A stretch of DNA of 64,000 bases from Dickeya lacustris (GTDB taxonomy: Bacteria; Pseudomonadota; Gammaproteobacteria; Enterobacterales; Enterobacteriaceae). The stretch is from contig NZ_CP114280.1 of the NCBI RefSeq assembly GCF_029635795.1, positions 2,604,001 to 2,668,000 on the forward strand, read 5' to 3'. Made by a program: the position numbers and the translations under genes. Under the pieces are notes generated by a model. That model saw only the letters and a program-made list of their open reading frames with translations. It ran no database searches and was not told the DNA's origin. Position 1 is the stretch's first letter. Every line of letters begins with the position of its first letter. Below are positions 54,777-62,866 of the stretch, in pieces.

Positions 54777-55424
54777 AATAAAAAGCCTTTTAATAAAATA
54801 TTAAGATGTTTTTATTTTCTGGATAAATCGGCGAAAAAATATATTCGCGATAGAGAAATCATCATGTTTTATTAAATATAAGTATTGGTGTTGGAGAAGG
54901 CTATAGCGATACCCGTAAAGTTGTGTATTTGATTCTCCTGCCCGTGACGGGGTTATTTCAAACTGTAACATTGTGGAGATTAAACCGGATAATGTGCAGG
55001 TTTCTCCATATTTTCATCATAATAGCCGTTCGTCATAAACAGCCATGCGCCATAAATAATTGTGCATTCTATAATGCCGGGCTTTGCCGCTACGGGTTAT
55101 GTGCCCCGTTTGCACCGGTTTGCTGGCAAACGCCGTGACCGTCTTCCTGTGATGCCGTCGCATGAATCGCCATTCGCCAACGCGCTCCCACCACTGGTCA
55201 TCTGGCCGTTTTTTTCGCCTGAAAGTAAAATTTTTACCCCGTGATACGGCCCTTTCTCGCGCGGCATTGAAAATATTTTTCAATAAAAACAATGCCTTTT
55301 GTTTTTGTTATCCCCCTCTTCATCAACACTTATAGCTACATCAGAAAATAAAAATATTCATCGCTTTTGTTCATTGGCATATTTCACTCACAGCGAAACT
55401 GAATTAACCAAGAGGATAATTAAA
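54777..55424. other. AT-rich intergenic region at the left edge of the island
   Basis: About 650 bases with no gene I can support. Short open frames exist on both strands but show no family resemblance or convincing ribosome-binding sites. Composition shifts from core-like to AT-rich near 54800 and again near 55280. Confidence 0.45.
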
Positions 55425-55514
55425 GTGACAGCAGAAATTATCGATTTTATTACAGAAGAAATGCCATTGTTCAATGCGATAAATAAAATGTGCCATAAAA
55501 AACTTACACCTTAA
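55425..55514 (+). CDS. Possible 29-residue peptide (GTG start)
   Basis: GTG at 55425 is preceded by AGAGGA at a good distance and opens a 29-codon frame beginning TAEIIDFITEEMPLFNAI and ending in a basic KKLTP with one Cys. The frame is open further upstream. It might be a true small peptide, or the broken end of a larger gene. It lies 58 bases before the Ner-like gene. No function is recognised. Confidence 0.3.
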   Translation: MTAEIIDFITEEMPLFNAINKMCHKKLTP

Positions 55515-55571
55515 TATTTACAAAGAGTTAATTTTTTAAAGCGATAGTTTAAAAATAGTATAGAGGACACC

Positions 55572-55847
55572 ATGTATATAAGGAAAGCTGACTGGCATCC
55601 GGCGGATATCATTGCAGCATTAAGGAAGAAAGGAACATCACTCTCAGCCGTATCACGAAAGGCCGGGTTAAGTTCAAGCACTTTGGCAAACGCACTATAT
55701 CGACCTTGGCCAAAAGGAGAACTATTGATCGCTAACGAATTAGGCGTTAAACCTGAAGAAATATGGCCGAGCCGCTACTATGACCCTCAAACTAATATCT
55801 TTATCGATCGTCAAAATCGAATGCGAATTCGTTCTGATAAACCATAA
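55572..55847 (+). CDS. Ner/Nlp-like DNA-binding protein
   Basis: A 91-residue lambda-repressor-like protein of the Ner/SfsB group. DWHPADIIAALRKKGTSLS, then VSRKAGLSSSTLANAL and the proline-rich WPKGELLIANELGVKPEEIWPSRY are the family hallmarks. Relatives are the Mu phage Ner repressor and the host protein Nlp/SfsB. It may be a domesticated phage regulator or control the surrounding cluster. Confidence 0.85.
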   Translation: MYIRKADWHPADIIAALRKKGTSLSAVSRKAGLSSSTLANALYRPWPKGELLIANELGVKPEEIWPSRYYDPQTNIFIDRQNRMRIRSDKP

Positions 55848-56056
55848 CTTTCAGCTTAAATATTTCATGACACACAGGTAAAAACAGCATTCTTAATGAG
55901 ATATCGTCGCGCCGTGTGCTTAGAACTCCTGAGGTAGTGAATAATGTCTATAGTATGCGCGCCGTGAATACGGCGTGCTCTCGTGGGAAGTGATATTACT
56001 TCAGCACGGGGTTTGCACAATGAGAGGTACAGCATCAATGTGTAAAATTATCAGAA
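55848..56056. other. Intergenic stretch before the decarboxylase fragment
   Basis: About 210 bases with no recognised gene. It could be the eroded body of the decarboxylase gene, but no similarity could be made out in any frame. Confidence 0.35.
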
Positions 56057-56233
56057 ATGACTCAAGGAAAAGAAGAAAAAGAGTCGGTAGCACCTTGCGT
56101 TATCTCTGATAAATTTATTATTCCATATCCGCCGGGCGTGCCTATCTTATTCCCCGGTGAAGAGATAAGTGACGCCATTCAACAGAAAATTAATGAATGT
56201 CGTGACAACGGTTTGCTGATTATCGCTGCCTGA
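56057..56233 (+). pseudogene. C-terminal fragment of an Orn/Lys/Arg decarboxylase
   Basis: The 58-residue frame contains IIPYPPGVPILFPGEEI followed by a short helix and GLLIIAA, the ending of PLP-dependent ornithine/lysine/arginine decarboxylases. The catalytic body, normally several hundred residues, is absent. The fragment starts with an acidic/basic stretch (MTQGKEEKESVAPCVIS) of no known origin. It suggests that an amino-acid decarboxylase once stood before the adenylating enzyme. A free-standing small protein using only this domain is a less likely alternative. Confidence 0.6.
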
Positions 56234-56288
56234 TAGCGTAATTAAATTTTAAAACTCATTCAATTTAATCTATTTAGAGCCAAATAAA

Positions 56289-57785
56289 ATGATCAACTTA
56301 AAAAAGATTGCTGAGATTGCTGCTGTCCGTGGAAATGCACCATGCCTTATTGCTGAAGATAAAGCATATACATGGAGTGAGGTGTTGTCTTTAACCGAAT
56401 CACGGGTGGCTTTTATTAAGAATTTCATCGAGCCTGAAAAGATGCGCTCGGCGTGCTTCTTGTCTAAGAATAACGGGGATTTAATTTGCTGGCTGGCAGC
56501 ATTCACCACGCTGGGTATTCCAACTAATGGGTTGGATTATTCTCTGCCGATAACAACGCTGTTAAATCTGGTGAAGAAAATCAACCCTGGGATTCTATTA
56601 GTCTCTTATAGCTTATACACGACAGATGAGTTGAACCAATTATATTCAACGGGAGCGAGTGTCATTTCTGTTAATTCGCCTACAGATGCGATGGTGGACA
56701 GTATTGGCAGCCTGCACCGTAAGCATGTTGCGGAAATACTCGAACAGCATCGCCCGGTGCCCTTTCGGGCGGTGTCATTAACATCAGGAACCTCTTCCGA
56801 GCCTAAAATCGCACTACGCTATCAGTCGTTTGATGCCCGCCGATTTAGCTGGTTTACCGAACGATACGGCTTTACACACCGTGATGGTTTTATGCTGATT
56901 TTGCCCTTATATCACGCAGCGGGTAATGGATGGGCGCGGATGTTTATGGGGCTTGGCGCGCCGCTCTACCTTGTTGACCAAAATGATGATGCGGCGATCG
57001 GTACGCTCATTAGCCGTGATGACATTACGGCAACGGTGATGACGCCGAATCTAGTCTCGAGGGTGACGAAATTAGTGGAACAACAGCATATAACCACGCA
57101 TTTTCGCTGGATACTGGTGGGAGGCAGTAACTTTGCCCCCCATAATAAAATGGCTGCCATGTCTGCATTAGGGCCTGTAATTCACTAGTATTATGGCTGT
57201 ACGGAGTCAGGTGTGAATATTCTGGCCGAACCTGATGATATTATTCGCCACCCTGATAGTGTAGGAAGAGCCTTTGATGGTAATAAGGTGGTTATTCTGG
57301 ATGAAAATAACCGTCTGGTTCCTGCTGGTACGAAAGGCCGGGTGGCTATCGCCAGTTATATGTTGATGGATGAATATGGGGATGGACGAAAACCCTTCGT
57401 GACTCTCGGTGATGATGTCTATTTCCCCATGGCGGATTATGGTTATCTTGATAATCATGGCAGACTTTTTCTGATGAACAGAAATGGTGATCGTTATGAC
57501 AAGAACCATGTTTATGGTGTAGAGGAAACACTGCGCTCATTACCCTGTATTCATGATGTGGCTATTATTTCAGTGGCAAATGAAAGCGAAAATATGATTA
57601 AACTTTTGTTCAGCACATTTAATAACAGACCGGTTAATGATGATGTGCTCAATGAAAAAATAAAAGAAAAATTGCAACAGCATAATATTTTGAAGTTTAA
57701 AGCCAAAAAAATTGACGAAATTCCGTATAGCCCCAGTGGTAAAGTACGTTTTCAGGAGGTTGTTAACTTACTTGAAGCAGCATAA
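56289..57785 (+). pseudogene. Adenylate-forming (AMP-ligase) enzyme with one in-frame amber codon
   Basis: A 498-codon frame interrupted only by TAG at 57186-57188 (codon 300). Core motifs are all in the same frame: A3 SLTSGTSSEPK, then LPLYHAAGNGWARM, the A5 motif split as VIH-stop-YYGCTESG, the A7 region ADYGYLDNHGRLFLMNRNGDR and A10 YSPSGKVRF with the catalytic lysine. It would activate a carboxylic acid as acyl adenylate for CoA or a carrier. No frameshift or deletion is visible, so loss is recent, suppressed, or a sequencing error. The substrate is unknown. It lies between the decarboxylase tail and an EamA exporter. Confidence 0.82.
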
Positions 57786-58165
57786 TTGATATCGGTATCA
57801 GGATATCTGAGGTCTGTATAGAAATTTACGAATAGTCATCATCACCCCACTATGAAATTATGAACCCGTGATGATGACTAACCTGCAAAAAATTATTGAA
57901 TTCGAAAAGGATAAATGATGAAAAACGTATACAGTAAAGGACTTTTATGTTGTTTAGCCGCAACCGTTTCATGGGGTGCGATGTTTCCGGTAATGACCGA
58001 TGCACTGCAACATATTGACCCGTTTAATTTCACTACGCTGCGTTATGGTATTGCCGGGCTGGCATTTGCGCTGTTGCTGCTATTAAAAGAAGGTCGTCAA
58101 AGTTTTAATTTAAAAGGCGAGCGTTGGGGGCTGGCATGGTTGTTCGGCACATTAGGCTGTGTCCC

Positions 58166-58669
58166 TTAACTTAACAACCGCTTTAAAAATAACCTGATCG
58201 CTCCCAGTTTTAGCATACTCAGGTAGTTTCTGGCCGTTTTCTCCGAGCGGGTGGCAATACGGCGATTTTCTTTAAGTATCGCAAAGCAACGCTCCACGAC
58301 ATTGCGTTTTTTGTACAGGCGCGTGTCGAGGGGGCGACGTCCGTCCTGACTGGCCTTCTCATTCGATTTAAACGGAATAACCGCTTTTATTCCTTTCATT
58401 TTCAAGTGAATGCGAAGGTTTTTACCTGAATAACCCTTATCCGCCAGCACCGCTTTCGGACGTGATTTCAGGTGCCCGCTTTTTCGGATAATCCCGACCC
58501 GGTTGAGCAACGTTTCCGCGTATCGGCTTTCGTGGGCCTGTCCACCGCTCAGGCAAAAACTCAGTGGTAATCCTGTGCCATCTGTCGCCAGATGGATTTT
58601 GGTGCCAAAGCCGCCGCGAGAGCGACCCAGCCCATGGTCCTCGCATTCATCGGGATGTTTTTTTCGCAC
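58166..58669 (-). CDS. IS5-type transposase, C-terminal part (OrfB)
   Basis: A 167-codon frame starting at a GTG. It contains SRGGFGTKIHLATDGTG with a DDE aspartate, PKAVLADKGYSGKNLR with the second aspartate, and the R-x-E block RNVVERCFAILKENRRI. It must be joined to OrfA by frameshifting. Between them the conserved LDGSNVRALK is in the OrfA frame and the A7 run near 58659-58665 needs a further shift. Confidence 0.75.
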   Translation of the reverse strand: MRKKHPDECEDHGLGRSRGGFGTKIHLATDGTGLPLSFCLSGGQAHESRYAETLLNRVGIIRKSGHLKSRPKAVLADKGYSGKNLRIHLKMKGIKAVIPFKSNEKASQDGRRPLDTRLYKKRNVVERCFAILKENRRIATRSEKTARNYLSMLKLGAIRLFLKRLLS

Positions 58670-58730
58670 CGGCGGCCGCTTTCAGGGCGCGAACGTTACT
58701 GCCATCCAGGCGCGATAACATCCCAGTCTA

Positions 58731-59009
58731 TCAGCGCTTTTCATCCAGAATCTGGAGTAATTTATTGAAAATGCTGTTCATTATTCCGGCTTTAGACCAC
58801 CGATTGAAGCGGTTGTAAATGGTTTTCCATTGACCATAACGCTCAGGTAAGTCCCGCCAGGGTGCGCCAGAGCAAAGCACCCAAAATATGCCATTCATGA
58901 CATGTCTGTGCGCAAAATAAGGACGCCCGCCTCGGGAAGAGCCTCTTTCAGGTGGCAGCATGGGAGAAATCAACGCCCAGGCGTCATCGGGAAAATCGTA
59001 ACGAGCCAA
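58731..59009 (-). CDS. IS5-type transposase, N-terminal part (OrfA)
   Basis: A 92-residue protein starting MARYDFPDDAWALISPMLPP, with the family segments GRPYFAHRHVMNGIFWVL and WRDLPERYGQWKTIYNRF. The stop follows GATGAAAAGCGC, where a -1 slip on AAAAG would continue as KALIDWDVIA, a likely programmed frameshift site. Beyond it further shifts are needed, so the copy may be inactive. Confidence 0.78.
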   Translation of the reverse strand: MARYDFPDDAWALISPMLPPERGSSRGGRPYFAHRHVMNGIFWVLCSGAPWRDLPERYGQWKTIYNRFNRWSKAGIMNSIFNKLLQILDEKR

Positions 59010-59803
59010 ATTAAAGGACTTTTTGTGGTGAAATCATGTCCCTGATTGTACAAAAAATAGTTACGGGACACACCCTAGGTTTTGCCGGATTTGGCTTCCT
59101 GGTTTTTCTTGGTCAGCACCTTGCCGGGCCTTCTGGCGCACTGACTGCATCAATTATGATGGCGACGATGCCGATGCTGGGGCTACTGACCATTTGGGCA
59201 TTGAAAAAGAACCGCCCTCATGCCAGCACCTTCGGCTTTATTCTGCTCTCTTTTAGCGGCGTATTACTGGTGATTACCAATGGCAATCCGGCGGCGGTTC
59301 TTTCGTCATCCATCAACATGACTGCAAATTTATTGCTGATTGCCGGTGCCTTATGCTGGGTGCTTTATACCATTGGCGGCTCGTATTTTCCTGGCTGGAG
59401 CCCGGTTCGTTACACCACGCTGACAACGCTGCTGGGTATGATCAGTGTCCTGGTTATTGACCTCTTTCTGATGGCGACAGGAACGGTTGCTGTGCCGCAA
59501 CTTGCCGCAGTAACAATCGTTGTCCCCCATCTGCTGTATATGGCGTTGGTTGCAGGTTTGATGGCGGTATTGTGCTGGAACGTGGGCAATAAAATCATCA
59601 CCCCGACCAATGGTGTGCTGTTCATGGATGTTGTGCCAGTGACGGCGTTTATTGTCTCTGCACTCAATGGGGTAGTACCGACTGACCTGCAACTCATCGG
59701 TGCAACCATTACGGCAACCGCGCTGATTTTAAATAACCTGAATCAGCGGAAACTGGCCCAGATGCCTGTTGCACCGATGAAAGTGGCGACGAGCAGCCGT
59801 TAA

Positions 59804-60682
59804 TTAATCAACCACATGCCATATTTCCCTCACCGTGTCGATTAAGGCAGTAACGACCGGTGAGGTTTCTCTTTTTCGTGACCAGATAAAACAGAGCTGA
59901 CTGACGGTTTTCTCTCCCGGCCAAATAAAGACTTGCTGATTATCTTGTGCGGATAATGCCAGGTCTTCACGCATTAAGGTTAACCCCATCTCCATGCAAA
60001 CCAGTTCGGTGAGTGTTTTTTCCTGGTCAGCGACGACTGACGGCTCAACGCTGATATTATTTTTGGCAAAGAAATCGCGGCTGATGGTCGTGAAAGAGCA
60101 TTTATCGGGAGTCGCAATCCACGGGAAAGAGGGAATATCTCCCCATTTTGCTGCGGCAATTTTCTCTTTCCAGCTCCAGGGGCCAGCAATACACAGCGAA
60201 ATGGGGGATATTTCTAATACGCCAATGCCGGGAGTGGATACATGGCCGATAACAAAACCTGCGTCTAATTCACCATTTATGACGCCATCAATAATATGCC
60301 CGGAAATATTTTGTCGAATAGTGAGGTTAACGTCTTGCTGGTGTTGGCGTAATCTTGATAGCACCCCCGGTAAATTCAAAATGACAGGGACGGAAATAGT
60401 TCCCAGCGAGCAGGTTTTTACATCATTAATGGTGCGGGCTTTGGTAATAAAATTATTCGCCGCATCCAGCGCTATTCGGGCTTCATCACGCATGATGATA
60501 CCTGCGGCGGTCAGTTCCATTCCCCTTGGCGTGCGGTTAAAAAGCTTGACGTTGTACTCACCTTCAAGAGACTTAATATGTGCGCTGACAGCGGGTTGGC
60601 TGAGAAAAAGCAGGCTGGCAGCCCGGGTAAGGCTTGAGGTTTCTGCTACGGTCACGAATGTTTTAAGCTGATTGAGATCCAT
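59804..60682 (-). CDS. LysR-family transcriptional regulator
   Basis: A 292-residue LysR regulator. The N-terminal winged helix is MDLNQLKTFVTVAETSSLT, with SQPAVSAHIKSLEGEY as recognition helix. The C-terminal part is the two-lobed effector domain. It is intact, unlike its neighbours, and directly abuts the EamA stop codon on the opposite strand. Regulation of the exporter or biosynthesis genes is plausible but not shown. Confidence 0.9.
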   Translation of the reverse strand: MDLNQLKTFVTVAETSSLTRAASLLFLSQPAVSAHIKSLEGEYNVKLFNRTPRGMELTAAGIIMRDEARIALDAANNFITKARTINDVKTCSLGTISVPVILNLPGVLSRLRQHQQDVNLTIRQNISGHIIDGVINGELDAGFVIGHVSTPGIGVLEISPISLCIAGPWSWKEKIAAAKWGDIPSFPWIATPDKCSFTTISRDFFAKNNISVEPSVVADQEKTLTELVCMEMGLTLMREDLALSAQDNQQVFIWPGEKTVSQLCFIWSRKRETSPVVTALIDTVREIWHVVD

Positions 60683-61107
60683 TAAATCCCTTTCCTATGA
60701 AGAAGGTATTCAAACTTCGTCAGTCCGGTAAAAATCGCTGCGTTTTTATTAGCCTGCTTAAAATTAGATTATGCATCTAACTTAAACGCCAGGTGATCTT
60801 CACACCGGTATCGAATAACGCATGGTGATGCCATCATTGCCATACTTCGTTGTATGCACGCTAAATACTGCACGCTGAATATAAGCAGGTTACTGGATTG
60901 ATTCTTCGGCCTTGGTTCGGCTCTTACCCGTCATCTTTACCGACTCAAATCAGCCAGGGTCGGTGTAGGGTTATTTTTTATGGGATTAACGGCATCGCGC
61001 CGCAGAAACCTGGTGATGCATCAGGCAATGATTGGCGGCAGGAATTGGTAAGATTAATTTACCGTTATCTTTAACCCCGCCATAAGTTATATCAATTCTG
61101 CTAAAAA

Positions 61108-61164
61108 GCACAAAAATAGCGCAACGCATGGGCCTTTTTGCTGATTTTGCACTCAATATGGTCA
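61108..61164 (+). promoter_or_regulatory. Candidate NtrC sites upstream of preT
   Basis: GCAC-N7-GCGC at 61108-61122 matches the NtrC half-sites GCAC-N7-GTGC with one mismatch. TGCACTCAATATGGTCA at 61148-61164 also resembles the site, with one extra base in the spacer. They lie 131 and 91 bases upstream of the -24 box. Confidence 0.42.
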
Positions 61165-61238
61165 AAAGTTGCGCTTATTGCTGCGTTGCTGATGGGCTAA
61201 TCCTCTGTTTTTTCTTCGGTTGTTACGTGCTGAAAAGC

Positions 61239-61254
61239 TGGCACAACAATCGCA
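61239..61254 (+). promoter_or_regulatory. Sigma54 (-24/-12) promoter of preTA
   Basis: TGGCACAACAATCGCA has TGGCAC and GC at the correct sigma54 spacing. It closely resembles the promoter at 48533 in front of the transporter operon. Nitrogen-limited expression would suit uracil degradation. Confidence 0.68.
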
Positions 61255-61271
61255 TTACCTTTCCTGAAAAG

Positions 61272-61287
61272 TTAACCAAATGGTCAG
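61272..61287. promoter_or_regulatory. RutR-type operator 1 of preTA
   Basis: TTAACCAAATGGTCAG agrees with TTGACCA-NN-TGGTCAA at 12 of the 14 defined positions. It begins 19 bases after the GC of the -12 element, the same spacing as at 48566. Confidence 0.65.
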
Positions 61288-61291
61288 GTTT

Positions 61292-61307
61292 TTAACCGGG
61301 CGGTCGG
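61292..61307. promoter_or_regulatory. RutR-type operator 2 of preTA (degenerate)
   Basis: TTAACCGGGCGGTCGG lies exactly 20 bases after the first operator and keeps TTAACC and GGTC. The spacing of about two helical turns would place two dimers on one face. Confidence 0.45.
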
Positions 61308-61441
61308 GTTCTCCCGCTGCCCCTGTTCAGGAGACGTACCATGCGCATTCGGCTGCAACCCCCTATTGGCGACTGTTCCCGACAGATAGCGTGCGTTAAC
61401 CGCTGTTATCCCGATATTTTCCTTGTTCTTGAGGTGGCGTG

Positions 61442-62866
61442 ATGAAGACTCCAACCCCTGTCGGTAGCGATGCGCCGGGTATTGTGTCGGGCCGGTTGAG
61501 CGAGGCGCACTATCGCGCGCAGTTTAGCGACAGCCACCCGCCGCTGAGTGCCACTCAAGCGGTTATCGAAGCCGAGCGCTGTTATTACTGTTTTGATGCG
61601 CCCTGCACGCGCGCTTGTCCGGCGGACATTGATGTGCCCAGTTTCATCCACCGCATCGCACAGGACAATGTGCGTGGCGCAGCCGAGGTGATTTTGCAGG
61701 CGAATGTGCTGGGCGGCATGTGCGCGCGCGTGTGCCCGACGGAAACCCTGTGCGAACAGCGCTGCGTGCGTCACGCGCAGGACGGTAATCCGGTGAAGAT
61801 TGGCCTGTTGCAGCGGTTCGCCACCGACAGTTATCTGGCGAACCCCGGCAAACCGCTCTTTATGCGCGCGCCGGATACCGGCAAGCGCGTCGCTGTGGTG
61901 GGGGCGGGCCCGGCCGGGCTGACGGTCGCGCACCGGCTGGCGGTATGCGGCCATCAGGTGGTGGTGTTTGATGCGCAAGACAAGCCCGGCGGGCTCAATG
62001 AGTATGGGCTGGCGGCGTACAAAACCACCGGGGATTTTGCCCAAAAAGAGATTGCCTGGCTGCTGTCGGTCGGCGGGATTGAGCTGCGCCTTGGGCAACG
62101 GCTGGGCCAGAGCATCACCCTTGAGGGGCTGCGTGCCGAGTATGACGCCGTGTTTCTCGGCATGGGGCTGGCGGGGGTCAATGCGCTGGAGATAGCCAGC
62201 CCGCCGCTTGCGGGGGTCGAGGATGCGGTGGCGTTTATTGCCGCGCTGCGCCAGGCCGCCGACATGAGCGAGGTGGCAGTGGGCCGTCAGGTGGTGGTGA
62301 TAGGCGGCGGCATGACGGCGGTGGATGCCGCTGTGCAGGCGAAAAAACTGGGCGCGCGTGAAGTCACCATCGTGTATCGCCGGGGTGAAGCGCAGATGAG
62401 CGCCTCGCACAAAGAGGTGCAATGGGCGCAGCACAACGGCGTACTGATTCGCCACTGGGCGGTGGTGCAGGCGTTGCACGGCGAAGAGGGCAAGCTTAAC
62501 GCCGTCACCTTTGCGGTGATGCAGCCCCATGAGGGTGCGCTCGTGGCCAGCGGGGAAACCTTTACGCTCCCGGCCGATATGGTGCTGATGGCTATCGGCC
62601 AGCATTACGACCCGCACCCCGCAGGCCCGTTGCTGGCGCTGAAAAATGGCCGCCTGCGGGTGGATGACGCCGGGCGCACGTCACTGCCGGGCGTGTGGGC
62701 GGGCGGCGATTGCTGCGATGGCGGGCTGGATTTAACGGTTGATGCGGTACGTCAGGGCAAGCTGGCGGCGAAATCCATCGAACTGGCGTTAAGCGTGGAT
62801 GGCCGGGTCGCGGCCAACGATACCTTATCACTCTCACTGACGGGGCAGGAGCGTTCTCATGGCTGA
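61442..62866 (+). CDS. preT: NAD-dependent dihydropyrimidine dehydrogenase, subunit PreT
   Basis: A 474-residue flavoprotein that passes electrons between NADH and PreA for reduction of uracil and thymine. The start is ATG 61442; the GTG at 61439 is also in frame. The N-terminal Cys-rich iron-sulfur region CYYCFDAPCTRACP and MCARVCPTETLCEQRC (residues about 43-110) is followed by FAD-binding VVGAGPAGLT and NADH-binding VIGGGMTAVDAAVQAK. The end of the FAD fold is GVWAGGDCCDGG. It overlaps preA by eight bases. Length and motifs match E. coli PreT in type. Confidence 0.93.
   Translation: MKTPTPVGSDAPGIVSGRLSEAHYRAQFSDSHPPLSATQAVIEAERCYYCFDAPCTRACPADIDVPSFIHRIAQDNVRGAAEVILQANVLGGMCARVCPTETLCEQRCVRHAQDGNPVKIGLLQRFATDSYLANPGKPLFMRAPDTGKRVAVVGAGPAGLTVAHRLAVCGHQVVVFDAQDKPGGLNEYGLAAYKTTGDFAQKEIAWLLSVGGIELRLGQRLGQSITLEGLRAEYDAVFLGMGLAGVNALEIASPPLAGVEDAVAFIAALRQAADMSEVAVGRQVVVIGGGMTAVDAAVQAKKLGAREVTIVYRRGEAQMSASHKEVQWAQHNGVLIRHWAVVQALHGEEGKLNAVTFAVMQPHEGALVASGETFTLPADMVLMAIGQHYDPHPAGPLLALKNGRLRVDDAGRTSLPGVWAGGDCCDGGLDLTVDAVRQGKLAAKSIELALSVDGRVAANDTLSLSLTGQERSHG

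Larger units (their letters stand above)
58155..59075 (-). mobile_element. IS5-family (IS427-type) insertion sequence, 921 bp
   Basis: Terminal inverted repeats GGCTGTGTCCCTTAAC (left) and GGGTGTGTCCCGTAAC (right, complement) match at 14 of 16 positions. The target TA is duplicated (58153-58154 and 59076-59077). Two minus-strand reading frames encode the transposase. The two-base duplication and size fit the IS427 group. It lies within the EamA gene. Confidence 0.88.
57915..59803 (+). pseudogene. EamA/DMT-family exporter gene split by an IS element
   Basis: The N-terminal part (57915-58154; SKGLLCCLAATVSWGAMFPV, then LRYGIAGLAFALLLLL) and the C-terminal part (59078-59803; GFAGFGFLVFLGQHL to MKVATSSR) join in frame as FGTLG-FAGFG once the IS and one TA copy are removed. 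The intact protein would be a ten-helix drug/metabolite transporter of about 322 residues. The IS stops translation after about 80 residues. A RhtA/YdcZ-like export role for the product of the adenylating enzyme is inference. Confidence 0.85.
60683..61441 (+). other. Long intergenic region between lysR and preT
   Basis: About 760 bases without a recognised gene. The left 350 bases show nothing I can name. The right part holds the NtrC-like sites, the -24/-12 promoter and the two operators of preT, listed separately. Confidence 0.5.

Noticed and set aside
54923..55292. Short open frames on both strands in the AT-rich gap (54923-55138 plus, 55017-55292 minus)
   Set aside because: No ribosome-binding sites, no domain resemblance, and mutual overlap; not called as genes.
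57186..57188. TAG read as pyrrolysine
   Set aside because: No pylT or pylS context is known for enterobacteria, and the site is in the adenylation motif where relatives should have an ordinary residue.
61406..62617. 403-codon minus-strand frame opposite preT
   Set aside because: Shadow: the plus strand has full PreT iron-sulfur and dinucleotide-binding motifs.
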